DNA from: Hymenobacter polaris
Lineage (GTDB): Bacteria > Bacteroidota > Bacteroidia > Cytophagales > Hymenobacteraceae
Length of the DNA stretch: 64,000 bases
Assembly: GCF_012927305.1 (NCBI RefSeq)
Contig: NZ_JABBGH010000001.1
Coordinates: forward strand, 1,612,001-1,676,000
Reading direction: 5' to 3'
In this document: in pieces, positions 24,388 through 32,624 of the stretch
Numbering within the stretch: the stretch's first letter is position 1
How the letters are laid out: each line of letters opens with the position of its first letter
Notes under the pieces: model-generated
What the model saw: only the letters and a program-made list of their open reading frames with translations
Databases searched by the model: none
What the model was told of the DNA's origin: nothing
Position numbers and translations under genes: made by a program

Positions 24388-26277
24388 GTAAGCTCTCTTT
24401 CTTCTAGCTCTTCCCGCTTTCCCGCCTTGCAAGCCGTTACCAACATTGCCGAAATCTGCGCCCGCCACGGTATTACCGACGTTATTCTGTCACCGGGCTC
24501 GCGCTCGGCGCCGCTCACGCTGGCCTTTGCCCGGCACCCAGCCTACCGGGGGCGGCTGCGGGTGGTGCCCGACGAGCGGGCGGCGGCGTTTATCGGGCTG
24601 GGTATTGCGCAGGCCACGCGCCGGCCGGTGGTGCTGGTGTGCACCAGCGGCACGGCGGGCCTCAACTACGCGCCGGCCGTGGCCGAGGCCTTTTTTCAGC
24701 AGGTGCCGCTGCTGGTACTCACCGCTGACCGGCCGCCCGAATGGATAGACCAGCTCGACGGCCAAACCATTAGGCAGCGCCACCTCTACGGCGCGCACGC
24801 CAAGGCCGCCTTCGACTTCCCAGCCGATACCAGCCACCCCGACGCCAAGTGGCACGCCGCGCGCGTTATCAACGAGGCGCTTAACCTCACGCGCGCCTTT
24901 CCGGCCGGGCCGGTGCAAGTCAATATTCCGTTGCGCGAGCCCTTCTACCCTAGGGCCGGCGAGGAGCTGCAGTACGAAACCGACGTCAAAATAATCCGTG
25001 AGGACGCCGCCAACGCCCAGCTGCCCCCGGCCGAAATCCTGGATTTGCGCCGCCAGCTGCGCGAGGCCGGGCGCGTCGTGGTGGTGGCCGGCCAGCAGCC
25101 CCACGACCCCACCCTGACGGCCGCCCTCTACGAGTTTTCCCAGGTGCGGCAAGTGCCCATCGTGGCCGATACCATTGCCAATTTGGGCGAGGTGCCGGCC
25201 GTGCGCCGGCAGGATATTTTCCTGGCGGGCCTCTCCCAAGCCGACAAGGAGGCCCTCCGGCCCGACCTACTCATCACCTTTGGCCTCTCGCTTATCTCCA
25301 AGAGCCTCAAGCTGTTTCTGCGCGAGGCGGCCCCTAGGGCGCACTGGCACCTGCAAGCCGCGGGCGAAGTGGCCGATACCTTTCGCAGCCTCACGCGCAT
25401 CATCCGGGTGCCGCCGGCCGTGTTCTTCCAGCAGCTCACGGTGTACGATACCAAGGACTACCACCGCGATGAGGTACGCGAGTTGCGTATGGGTCAACAG
25501 CTCATCGAGGGTTCGAATCCCATCCTCTCTGCTAATCTAGACCAAGGTTCGAATTCCCCCTTCTCCACGAGCACTGCGGCTGAGTCGAACCCAAGTGGGC
25601 TCACCACACCTAGCTTCACCTGGCAGCAGGCCGATGCGGCGGCGGCCGGGTTTTTGGCGCAGTTCTTCGCAACCGGGAACCAGCCGTTCAACGAGTTCTC
25701 GGCCCTGCGAGAGGCCCTAGGGGCGCTACCAGATGGCACGGCCCTGCACCTGGCCAACAGCATGGCCGTGCGCTACGCCAATATCGTGGGGCTACCCGAG
25801 GGGCGCGGCGTGGACGTGTTTGCCAACCGCGGCACCAGCGGCATCGACGGCTGCACCAGCACGGCGGTGGGCGCGGCCCTGGCCCAGCCGGGGCGCCCGG
25901 TGGTGCTGCTCACGGGCGACGTGGCGTTTTTCTACGACCGCAACGCTTTCTGGCACAACTACCCCACGCCCAATCTGCGGGTGGTGCTGTTCAACAACCA
26001 CGGCGGCGGCATCTTCCGCCTCATCGACGGCCCTCGGCAGCAGCCCGAGCTGGACGAGTTCTTTGAAACCACGCAGGCGCTCACGGCCGAAAACCTGTGC
26101 CGCGATTTCAAGTTCCAGTATTTCCCGGTTTCCACTTTTGCCGAACTTGCGGCCGCGCTACCGGTTTTCTTTGCAGTTGAAAGCGGCGCGGCGGTGCTCG
26201 AAGTCTTCACCGACTCGCAGACTAATGCCGCCTTTTTCGAGCAGTACCGCGCCGCCGTTAAGCAAGCTTTTTCTTAA
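24376..26277 (+). CDS. menD: 2-succinyl-5-enolpyruvyl-6-hydroxy-3-cyclohexene-1-carboxylate synthase
   Basis: A ThDP-dependent enzyme joining isochorismate and 2-oxoglutarate (SEPHCHC synthase). Seen: NIAEICARHGITDVILSPGS, VPDERAAAFIGLGIAQ (cofactor-activating Glu), TSGTAGLNYAPAVAEA, DRPPEW, the ThDP/Mg loop GDVAFFYDRNAFWHN, and NNHGGGIFRLI. It is 633 residues against 550-590 for most relatives. The excess is largely an in-frame insert at residues about 374-412, between the middle and ThDP domains, with tRNA T-arm-like DNA. ATG 24376 lies in a hairpin repeat; TTG 24427 would start nearer the conserved region (QAVTNIAEIC). The last bases abut another hairpin. Confidence 0.92.
   Translation: MTFFVSSLSSSSSRFPALQAVTNIAEICARHGITDVILSPGSRSAPLTLAFARHPAYRGRLRVVPDERAAAFIGLGIAQATRRPVVLVCTSGTAGLNYAPAVAEAFFQQVPLLVLTADRPPEWIDQLDGQTIRQRHLYGAHAKAAFDFPADTSHPDAKWHAARVINEALNLTRAFPAGPVQVNIPLREPFYPRAGEELQYETDVKIIREDAANAQLPPAEILDLRRQLREAGRVVVVAGQQPHDPTLTAALYEFSQVRQVPIVADTIANLGEVPAVRRQDIFLAGLSQADKEALRPDLLITFGLSLISKSLKLFLREAAPRAHWHLQAAGEVADTFRSLTRIIRVPPAVFFQQLTVYDTKDYHRDEVRELRMGQQLIEGSNPILSANLDQGSNSPFSTSTAAESNPSGLTTPSFTWQQADAAAAGFLAQFFATGNQPFNEFSALREALGALPDGTALHLANSMAVRYANIVGLPEGRGVDVFANRGTSGIDGCTSTAVGAALAQPGRPVVLLTGDVAFFYDRNAFWHNYPTPNLRVVLFNNHGGGIFRLIDGPRQQPELDEFFETTQALTAENLCRDFKFQYFPVSTFAELAAALPVFFAVESGAAVLEVFTDSQTNAAFFEQYRAAVKQAFS
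25507..25592. other. Three tRNA T-arm-like segments inside menD
   Basis: Plus-strand GGGTTCGAATCCC (25509-25521) and GGTTCGAATTCC (25546-25557), and on the minus strand GGGTTCGACTC (25582-25592), each look like a T-stem and T-loop. No acceptor, D-arm or anticodon arm was found next to them, so they are not complete tRNA genes. They encode the extra linker of MenD in frame. Confidence 0.55.
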
Positions 26278-26283
26278 AGAACA

Positions 26284-26382
26284 ACTCTGCGTCCTCTGCG
26301 CAAACACTGCGCCCTCTGCGGGCTAAAACATTCGAACAACTTTCCCGCAGAGGGCGCAGTGTTTGCGCAGAGGACGCAGAGT
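26284..26382. repeat. Perfect 39-bp-arm hairpin of CTCTGCG type
   Basis: ACTCTGCGTCCTCTGCGC ... GCCCTCTGCGGG (26284-26322) is perfectly repeated in inverse at 26344-26382, with a 21-bp loop. It starts 7 bp after the menD stop and ends 15 bp before the menB ATG. Confidence 0.92.
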
Positions 26383-26397
26383 GCAACGACCCATTTT

Positions 26398-27222
26398 ATG
26401 TCAGAATCCATCCAGTGGACCCCGATTAAGGAGTTCCAGGAAATCCTCTTCACCCAGCACGGGGGCATCGCCAAAATCAGCATCAACCGGCCGCAGGTGC
26501 ACAATGCCTTCACGCCGCTCACGGTGCAGGAGATGATTGAGGCCATGCACATCTGCCGCGACCGCACCGACATTGGCGTCATCATCCTCACCGGCGAGGG
26601 CGGGCGCGCCTTTTGCAGCGGCGGCGACCAGAGCGTGCGCGGCCACGGCGGCTACGTGGGCGAGGACACCGTGCCTCGCCTCAACGTGCTCGACTTGCAG
26701 AAGCTTATCCGCTCCATTCCCAAGCCCGTTATTGCCATGGTGGCTGGCTGGGCCATCGGCGGTGGCCACGTGCTGCACGTGGTGTGCGACCTGACGGTGG
26801 CCGCCGATAACGCCCGCTTCGGGCAGACCGGCCCCAAGGTGGGCTCGTTCGATGGTGGCTTTGGGGCGAGCTACCTGGCGCGCATCGTGGGCCAGAAGAA
26901 GGCGCGCGAAATCTGGTTTCTCTGCGACCAGTACGATGCCCAGGAAGCCCTCGACATGGGCCTGGTAAACAAGGTAGTACCGCTCGATAAGCTGGAAGAA
27001 ACCACCGTGAGCTGGTGCCACAAAATCCTGCAGAAAAGCCCCTTGGCCCTGCGGATGCTCAAATCGAGCTTCAACGCCGAGCTGGACGGGCAGGCCGGCA
27101 TTCAGGAGCTGGCCGGCAACGCCACGCTGCTCTACTACCTCTCGGACGAGGCCAAGGAGGGCAAGAACGCTTTTTTGGAGAAGCGCCAGCCCGACTTCGA
27201 CAAGTTTCCGAAGTTTCCGTAG
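26398..27222 (+). CDS. menB: 1,4-dihydroxy-2-naphthoyl-CoA synthase
   Basis: A 274-residue crotonase-fold enzyme closing the second ring of the naphthoquinone from o-succinylbenzoyl-CoA. Seen: [38 protein letters not shown] (oxyanion hole and flexible loop), [19 protein letters not shown], and [19 protein letters not shown] with the catalytic Ser/Asp region. The C-terminal tail [13 protein letters not shown] is characteristic of MenB. ATG 26398 is chosen over an in-frame ATG at 26359, which lies in the hairpin repeat. Followed by a perfect terminator. Confidence 0.97.
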   Translation: MSESIQWTPIKEFQEILFTQHGGIAKISINRPQVHNAFTPLTVQEMIEAMHICRDRTDIGVIILTGEGGRAFCSGGDQSVRGHGGYVGEDTVPRLNVLDLQKLIRSIPKPVIAMVAGWAIGGGHVLHVVCDLTVAADNARFGQTGPKVGSFDGGFGASYLARIVGQKKAREIWFLCDQYDAQEALDMGLVNKVVPLDKLEETTVSWCHKILQKSPLALRMLKSSFNAELDGQAGIQELAGNATLLYYLSDEAKEGKNAFLEKRQPDFDKFPKFP

Positions 27223-27251
27223 GTCCTAGGGGCGTATAGCTTTGATTGTTC

Positions 27252-27293
27252 AAACGTACAGGATTTCCGCCATGGCGGAAATCCTGTACGTTT
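27252..27293 (+). terminator. Perfect palindromic terminator after menB
   Basis: AAACGTACAGGATTTCCGCC and its exact complement form a 42-bp palindrome followed by a T-rich tract. It ends the menI-menF-menD-menB run. Confidence 0.92.
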
Positions 27294-27437
27294 TTCTTTT
27301 TGCTGCCAGGCGGCTGGCTACAAGCGGTTTAGCTGGCCCATCAACCTCCAGCCAGTCCTAGGGCCCCGCAGCAGCATAACGTAACTACTTGCTGAATTGA
27401 GCGTTAGCCAGCTCATTAGCAGTTATTCCTTTCGGCC

Positions 27438-27902
27438 ATGCAACAAATGCAGCAAAACCACTACCCCAAGTTCTTTCTGATGCTCGCCGCCTCATTTGTG
27501 GTGATGTACGCGGTGATGTACCTCAATACCTACCAGTGGAGCGACGTGTACCCCAGCCTGATGCGCTTCTACATGACCTGCCTGATGGTGCTGCCGATGG
27601 GCCTCATCATGCTGGGCTTCATGCAGAAGATGTACCCCAACCGCAGCGTCAACCTCTTCATTGGCGGCTCGTTTACCACGCTGTTCGTGGTGGTGTGGTT
27701 TATGATGCGCCAGCAGGCTTTCGTGGGCGATGTGCGCTGGATGGAAGCCATGATTCCGCACCACTCCATCGCCATCCTCACCAGCGAGCGCGCCGCCATC
27801 CGCGACCCGCAGGTGCGCACGCTGGCCGACAGCATCATCGCGGCCCAGAAGCGCGAGATTAAGCAGATGGAAGGCTACCTCAAGCGCCTCAAGCAAGAGT
27901 AG
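27438..27902 (+). CDS. DUF305 membrane protein
   Basis: A 154-residue protein with three hydrophobic helices (FFLMLAASFVVMYAVMYL, FYMTCLMVLPMGLIMLGFM, LFIGGSFTTLFVVVWFMM) and a C-terminal DUF305 segment (MEAMIPHHSIAILTSERAAI, then IIAAQKREIKQMEGYL). The MIPHH and IxxAQxxEI motifs are diagnostic; soluble DUF305 proteins are ferritin-like and tied to copper or metal stress. The His/Met-rich face would be periplasmic here. It is monocistronic, with a terminator at 27931. Confidence 0.85.
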   Translation: MQQMQQNHYPKFFLMLAASFVVMYAVMYLNTYQWSDVYPSLMRFYMTCLMVLPMGLIMLGFMQKMYPNRSVNLFIGGSFTTLFVVVWFMMRQQAFVGDVRWMEAMIPHHSIAILTSERAAIRDPQVRTLADSIIAAQKREIKQMEGYLKRLKQE

Positions 27903-27930
27903 GCAAATGTGGCCGTCACCAGTATAAACG

Positions 27931-27960
27931 ACAAAGCCCTGCTGATAGCAGGGCTTTTGT
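27931..27960. terminator. Bidirectional terminator
   Basis: ACAAAGCCCTGCT pairs with AGCAGGGCTTTTGT (one bulge). It lies between the convergent DUF305 gene and the 63-residue gene. Confidence 0.85.
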
Positions 27961-27978
27961 ATGCCGCCTAGGGCCAAC

Positions 27979-28170
27979 CTAGAAGCTGAACCCAATGGCA
28001 TGCAGGCACTGGCAGAGGCCGTGGAAGAAGCGGCGGTTCTCGTGCTTGCGGTACTTCTTGATGGCCTTGGCGCGCGCCTTGATTTCGGCGGGCGTAGGGC
28101 CACTGCGACGAGCCACGGGGCGAACTTCGAACGTGACCATCTCGGGGGCGGCGGGCAGGGTAGCTGTCAT
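27979..28170 (-). CDS. Small basic protein, unknown
   Basis: A 63-residue product, MTATLPAAPEMVTFEVRPVA then RRSGPTPAEIKARAKAIKKY and FFHGLCQCLHAIGFSF. The middle is a basic helix; the C-terminus has two Cys and two His. Placement supports a real gene: it has a shared bidirectional terminator downstream and an AT-rich upstream region on the correct side. No family recognised. Confidence 0.55.
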   Translation of the reverse strand: MTATLPAAPEMVTFEVRPVARRSGPTPAEIKARAKAIKKYRKHENRRFFHGLCQCLHAIGFSF

Positions 28171-28266
28171 GGCTTTAGACGAATGGTGTAGTGTAAATAT
28201 ACGAAATAAGGGGTTAGCAAGTGCTCACTCACTAGTAAAATAATCAATTTCTTACTGGTTTGAGGG

Positions 28267-28274
28267 TATTTTTG
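28267..28274 (+). promoter_or_regulatory. Probable -7 box of the GH13 gene
   Basis: TATTTTTG matches TAnnTTTG, 19 bp before the ATG at 28294, within a locally AT-rich stretch. No -33 TTG at ideal spacing. Confidence 0.5.
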
Positions 28275-28293
28275 CGGACTATTTCACTTTACC

Positions 28294-29637
28294 ATGAAGA
28301 AATTTCTCTTATTGCTGGCGCTACTGGCTGGCCTGGGGCCCGCGGCGGCCCAGCAGGCGGCGCCGGCCTTACTCCTCCCCCACCCGGCCTGGATTGAGCA
28401 GGGCAACATTTACGAGGTGAACGTGCGGCAGTACACGCCCGAAGGCACGCTCAACGCCTTTGCCAAGCACCTCGACCGGCTACAGAAGATGGGGGTGCAG
28501 ACGCTGTGGTTCATGCCGTTGAACCCCATTAGCCAGAAGGAGCGCAAGGGCAGCCTGGGCAGCTACTACGCCGTGCAGGACTACCAGAAGCTGAACCCCG
28601 AGTTTGGCACCATGGCCGACTGGCAGCGGCTAGTGAAGGAGATTCACGCCCGCGGCATGAAGGTGATTATCGACTGGGTACCCAACCACACCGGCGCCGA
28701 CAGCCCCTGGCTGACCCGCCACCCCGACTTTTTTACCAAGGACAAGAATGGGCAGCCCGCCGTGCCCTTCGACTGGACCGACACCCGGCAGCTGAACTAC
28801 AAAAACCCCGAGCTGCAAGACAGCATGATTGCGGCCATGCGCTACTGGGTGCGCAGCAGCGACATCGACGGCTTCCGCTGCGACGTGGCCTGGAACGTGC
28901 CGGGCGCTTTCTGGCGGCGCGCCATTCCGGAGCTGCGGCAGGCCAAGCCGCTGTTTATGCTGGCCGAGGGCGACAGCGCCTACCTGCCCCGCTCGGGCTT
29001 CGACGCGGTGTACCCCTGGCACATGTTTCACGCAATGGAGAAGCTGGCGGCCGGCCAGCGCCCCGCCACGGTGCTCGACAGCGTGTGGCAGGAGCAGCGG
29101 CGCAAGTACCCTAGGGGCACCATCGAGATGTATTTCACCAGCAACCACGACGAAAACAGCTGGAACAAAGCCGACTACGGCACTTTCGCTGGGCCCAAGC
29201 ACGCGCCGTTCGCGGTATTCACGCAAACCATGGGCGAGGGCGTGCCGGAAATCTACAGCGGGCAGGAAGAGCCCGTGCGGCGCCCGCTCAAGTTCTTCGA
29301 CAAAGACCCCATCACGTTTGGCAAGTACGAGCGAGCCAAGTTTTATAAAACCCTGCTCGACCTGCGCAAGCGCAACCCCGCCCTGGCCGCCGACGCCGCG
29401 TTTCGCAAGGTGCAAGCGGGCGATGAGCGCGCTGTGTACGCCTACGTGCGCGAAAAAGCGGGTAAAAAGGTGCTGGTTATCCTCAACTTTTCAGCTAAGC
29501 CCCAGACCATCAGCGTAAAAGAAAAGGCGCTGCTGGGCCGGCCTTACAACCTGTTTATGTATACCACCGAGCCGCTCACCAGCAAGCCTTGGCAAATAGA
29601 GCCCTGGGGCTACGTGGTGTATGAGTACGGGCGCTAA
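28294..29637 (+). CDS. Secreted GH13 alpha-amylase-type enzyme
   Basis: 447 residues with a signal peptide (MKKFLLLLALLAGLGPAAAQ). It is a GH13 TIM barrel: VIIDWVPNHTG (conserved region I), GFRCDVAW with the nucleophile Asp197, FMLAEGDSA with acid/base Glu225, and FTSNHDENSW with Asp286. A C-terminal beta domain begins near residue 365 (VLVILNFSAKPQTISV). It would act on alpha-1,4-glucans in the periplasm or outside. Subfamily, and so product, cannot be set from motifs alone. It is monocistronic and separate from the mannan genes, which start 600 bp on in the other direction. Confidence 0.9.
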   Translation: MKKFLLLLALLAGLGPAAAQQAAPALLLPHPAWIEQGNIYEVNVRQYTPEGTLNAFAKHLDRLQKMGVQTLWFMPLNPISQKERKGSLGSYYAVQDYQKLNPEFGTMADWQRLVKEIHARGMKVIIDWVPNHTGADSPWLTRHPDFFTKDKNGQPAVPFDWTDTRQLNYKNPELQDSMIAAMRYWVRSSDIDGFRCDVAWNVPGAFWRRAIPELRQAKPLFMLAEGDSAYLPRSGFDAVYPWHMFHAMEKLAAGQRPATVLDSVWQEQRRKYPRGTIEMYFTSNHDENSWNKADYGTFAGPKHAPFAVFTQTMGEGVPEIYSGQEEPVRRPLKFFDKDPITFGKYERAKFYKTLLDLRKRNPALAADAAFRKVQAGDERAVYAYVREKAGKKVLVILNFSAKPQTISVKEKALLGRPYNLFMYTTEPLTSKPWQIEPWGYVVYEYGR

Positions 29638-29727
29638 AGAAAGTAAGCTAAGCTCTAGGGCCTGGATGCGGCGGCAGTGGTAGCTTGGGGTAGCCGGGCG
29701 GCCCTTGCCCGGCCATTCTTGCCCGCC

Positions 29728-30177
29728 ATGACCGACGCCGAGTATCAGTTCAACATTCAGCAGTTTCGGCGCAGGCACTGGCTACACTACGCCGGGCAGG
29801 GCCTGCTGATGGGCGCGACCCTGCTGGCCGTGCGCAGCCAACTCGCCGGTCCGGCCGAAGAAGTGCCCCACCTAGCTACGGGCACCAACATGCTGGCCCT
29901 GCTAGGCGCCATCCCGCTAGTTAGCCTGATGCTGTATGTGCTGAGCCGGGCCATCCGGCCCAACCTGCGGCGACCCTACGCCGAAAATATGCGCCTCTAC
30001 CAGAGCCGCTTGGTGATGCGCAACAGCCTACTAGCACTGCTAGGCCTGCCGGTATTAGCTTGGTATCTGCTGCGGCCGCAGCCGCTAACTCTGGTAGGCT
30101 ACGCGGCCCTGCTACTGGCGCTGGCCTGGCTCACGGTGCCTACGGCCAAAACCTACCAGCGCTGGCTGCTGAGCTAA
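29728..30177 (+). CDS. Small integral membrane protein
   Basis: 149 residues; ATG 29728 is chosen over an in-frame GTG at 29677 because that leader is GC-rich noise. It has four hydrophobic stretches (LLMGATLLAVRS, MLALLGAIPLVSLMLYVLS, NSLLALLGLPVLAWYLL, LVGYAALLLALAWLTV) with basic loops. No family recognised. It follows the amylase gene by 90 bp. Confidence 0.65.
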   Translation: MTDAEYQFNIQQFRRRHWLHYAGQGLLMGATLLAVRSQLAGPAEEVPHLATGTNMLALLGAIPLVSLMLYVLSRAIRPNLRRPYAENMRLYQSRLVMRNSLLALLGLPVLAWYLLRPQPLTLVGYAALLLALAWLTVPTAKTYQRWLLS

Positions 30178-30195
30178 GCGCAGGAGCACGGCAGA

Positions 30196-30231
30196 CCGCA
30201 CGCTCCTACCGACTCAGCTAGTAGCGTGCGG
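30196..30231. terminator. Hairpin between convergent genes
   Basis: CCGCACGCT pairs with AGCGTGCGG around an 18-base loop, with no T run. It lies between the convergent membrane-protein and GH92 genes; the terminator role is inferred from position. Confidence 0.4.
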
Positions 30232-30257
30232 CGGGCCCTAGGGTCTTAATCGGGCGC

Positions 30258-32453
30258 CTACTTCGTCACGACCTCCAGCTGCCCGCCGGTGTTGAATAGC
30301 TGGTAGGGCACGAAGTAGCCGTTGTTCGCGGTGCCGTTTACCTGGATGGTGCTGAGGTTGCGGCTGGGGCCGGACTTTTTCATCGTCAGCACTTTGCCGC
30401 CCGGCATGGTCCAGCGCACTTCGTCGAACAGGGGGACCGTAACGATATAGCGCGTGTCGGCGGCGGAGAGGGGGTAGAGGCCGGCGGCGCTGAACACGTA
30501 CCAGGCCGACATCTCGCCCGCGTCGTCCATGCCCGAGAAGGCCAAGCCTTTTTCGCCGGTGTTGTAGAACTTGGCCATGATTTCATCGAGGCGGCGCTGC
30601 GATTTCTCGGGCTTGTCCACGTAGTAGTAGGCAAACGGCGCCTCGTGGTCGGGCTGGTTGCCCTGGCAGTACTGGCCGATGAAGCCCGACACGTTGCGGG
30701 CGATGTAGGCGGGGTTCCAGGGCACGGTGAAGAGCGAGTCGAGCTTGGCCTCGAAGGGCCTAGGGCCGCCGTAGAGCTGCACCAGGCCCGGCATGTCGTG
30801 GGGCGCGAAGAAGGACACCTGCCAGGCGTTGGCCTCGCGGTACATGTACTCGTAGTAGGGGTACTGCGGGTTGAAGTGCTGCACCCACTGGCCGTTGGCT
30901 TGCCGGCCGCGCATGAATTTGGTGCTGGGGTCGAACACGTTGCGGTAGTTTTTGGAGCGCGCCATCAGGGTGCGGTACTGCGCGGTGTCGTGCAGGGCCT
31001 GGGCCAGCTGGGCCACGGCGTAGTCGTCGAAGGCGTACTCCAGCGTTTTCGACACGCCGGCGCTGCCGGGGGTTTCCACGTTGGGCGCGGCTACTTCGGT
31101 GGTCGAGATGTAGCCCTTCTCGATATACTCCTTGATGTGGGGCCGGGTGCCGCCCTCCACGTTGGCATTGCGCAGCAGCAGGCGGTACACGTCCTGCACG
31201 TCGAAATTGGTGACGCCGCGCTGGTAGGCCCCGGCCACGAACGAGGCCGCGTGGTCGCCGTGGAAGAAGGTGGGGATGAAGCCCGTCTTGTCGCCGATGT
31301 CCTGCATCGACTTAATAATGTCGGTGGTCACGCCCGGCTCCAACATGCTCATCAGCACGTCTTTGTTGCGGTAGGTATCCCAGAGCGAGGGCAGGGTGTA
31401 GTACTGAAAGTCGGCCTTCACGACCTGGCCTTTCACGTCGGTGTATTCGCCATTGAGGTCGCTACGCAAGGCGGGCCACAAGAACGAGCGGTAGAGGCAG
31501 GTGTAGAACATGGTTTGCTGCTGCGCCGTGCCGCCCTTCACGGCCACGCGGGTCAGCAGCTGGTTCCAGGTGGCGGTGGCGGCGCGGCGCACCTCCTCGA
31601 ACGAGCGGGTGCCCAGCTCCTGCGCCAGGTTTTGCTGGGCGTTGGCGGTGCTCACGAACGAGAGGCCGATGCGCAGCTCCACGGGCTTCCGGCTGCCGTC
31701 GGCCAGCTTTACCACGGCCAGGCCCTCGCGGGTACCCTTGCCCTGGATGGCAATGTCTTGAATATCATCGCTGAGCTGGGCGTAGAAGTAGGCGGTTTGG
31801 CCGCCCGTCTTCTGGAAGCCCTGCACCACCCTAGGGCCCACTTTCTCGATAATCCAATCGTTGACGCGCTCGTTGGAGCGGCCCAGCTTAAACACGAGGC
31901 TGCGGCCCTGGGGCTGGGCGAAGGTGTACTGGTGCAGGCCGCAGCGCAGGGTCGAGGTCAGCTGCGCGCGCACGTGGTAGTCGTCCAGTGTCACGCCGTA
32001 GTAGCCGGGCGCCGCCGTTTCGGTATCGTGCGAGAAGCGCGAGGAGTAGCTGCCATCGGCCTTGGCTGGGCCCACCACGGGCAGCACCGGCAGGTGGCAG
32101 AGGTTCCAGTGGCCTTTGTTGGTGTGCGCAAACCCTTGGATAACCGTATCCTCGTACTGGTAGCCCGAGCCGGTGTTGAACTCCGTAACGGGGCTAAGCT
32201 GCACCATGGCGTTGGGCAGGGCGCTGCCCGGAAACGCCAGCCCGGCCCACACGCCGTGCCAGTCGGGCGGGGCCACGTAGCCCACCAGCTTGGGGTCGGT
32301 AAATGCCGCCGTGCCGATAAGCGGGTTGACGTACTGGGCGGGGCCCTGGCCGGCCGCGTCGCCCCCACCCGAGGTAGTGGGCACCGTGCGGGCGCAGGAA
32401 CCGAGCCCTAGGGCCGCGAGCAGAAACAAAGAGCGTAGGCGGGGTTGCGTCAT
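30258..32453 (-). CDS. GH92 exo-alpha-mannosidase, lipoprotein
   Basis: 731 residues with a lipoprotein signal (SLFLLAALGLGSC). GH92 enzymes are calcium-dependent inverting exo-alpha-mannosidases. The N-terminal beta domain starts YVNPLIGTAAF. The C-terminal (alpha/alpha)6 domain carries YREANAWQVSFFAPHD, where the Glu fits the family general acid. It also has GNQPDHEAPFAYYY, and GMDDAGEMSAWYVFSAAGLY with the Asp pair placed as general base. This is one end of the mannan locus and would strip alpha-mannosyl side chains. Linkage specificity (1,2; 1,3; 1,6) cannot be read. Confidence 0.93.
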   Translation of the reverse strand: MTQPRLRSLFLLAALGLGSCARTVPTTSGGGDAAGQGPAQYVNPLIGTAAFTDPKLVGYVAPPDWHGVWAGLAFPGSALPNAMVQLSPVTEFNTGSGYQYEDTVIQGFAHTNKGHWNLCHLPVLPVVGPAKADGSYSSRFSHDTETAAPGYYGVTLDDYHVRAQLTSTLRCGLHQYTFAQPQGRSLVFKLGRSNERVNDWIIEKVGPRVVQGFQKTGGQTAYFYAQLSDDIQDIAIQGKGTREGLAVVKLADGSRKPVELRIGLSFVSTANAQQNLAQELGTRSFEEVRRAATATWNQLLTRVAVKGGTAQQQTMFYTCLYRSFLWPALRSDLNGEYTDVKGQVVKADFQYYTLPSLWDTYRNKDVLMSMLEPGVTTDIIKSMQDIGDKTGFIPTFFHGDHAASFVAGAYQRGVTNFDVQDVYRLLLRNANVEGGTRPHIKEYIEKGYISTTEVAAPNVETPGSAGVSKTLEYAFDDYAVAQLAQALHDTAQYRTLMARSKNYRNVFDPSTKFMRGRQANGQWVQHFNPQYPYYEYMYREANAWQVSFFAPHDMPGLVQLYGGPRPFEAKLDSLFTVPWNPAYIARNVSGFIGQYCQGNQPDHEAPFAYYYVDKPEKSQRRLDEIMAKFYNTGEKGLAFSGMDDAGEMSAWYVFSAAGLYPLSAADTRYIVTVPLFDEVRWTMPGGKVLTMKKSGPSRNLSTIQVNGTANNGYFVPYQLFNTGGQLEVVTK

Positions 32454-32502
32454 GTTATCGATGAAAAGGACTTAGAAGGTGGTGGGATGGGCCCTGGTGG
32501 TG

Positions 32503-32610
32503 GACCCCACCCCCGGCCCCTCCCCTTGGGGAGAGGGGAGCCGAACGATTGCTCACGACTGCGCCGCCGTGGCTCCCCTCTCCCGGAGGGGAGGGGCCGG
32601 GGGTGGGGTC
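32503..32610. repeat. GC-rich hairpin, family B copy 1
   Basis: GACCCCACCCCCGGCCCCTC ... GAGGGGAGCC pairs with GGCTCCCCTC ... GGTGGGGTC. It lies between the GH92 and GH76 genes. Other copies are at 34133, 38210 and 49442. Confidence 0.88.
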
Positions 32611-32624
32611 TTACGTTTGCCAAC

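Noticed and set aside
25495..25560. A tRNA gene inside menD
   Set aside because: Only T-arm-like pieces are present. No D-arm, anticodon stem or paired acceptor ends could be found within 100 bp.
25494..25763. Minus-strand open frame within menD containing the peptide GFEP
   Set aside because: GFEP-type peptides are a known by-product of reading T-arm DNA backwards. The plus strand is clearly menD, and codon use fits that strand.
30645..32411. A 588-residue plus-strand open frame opposite the first GH92 gene
   Set aside because: Same kind of antisense shadow; no family-like segments, while the minus strand has a lipobox and GH92 catalytic motifs.
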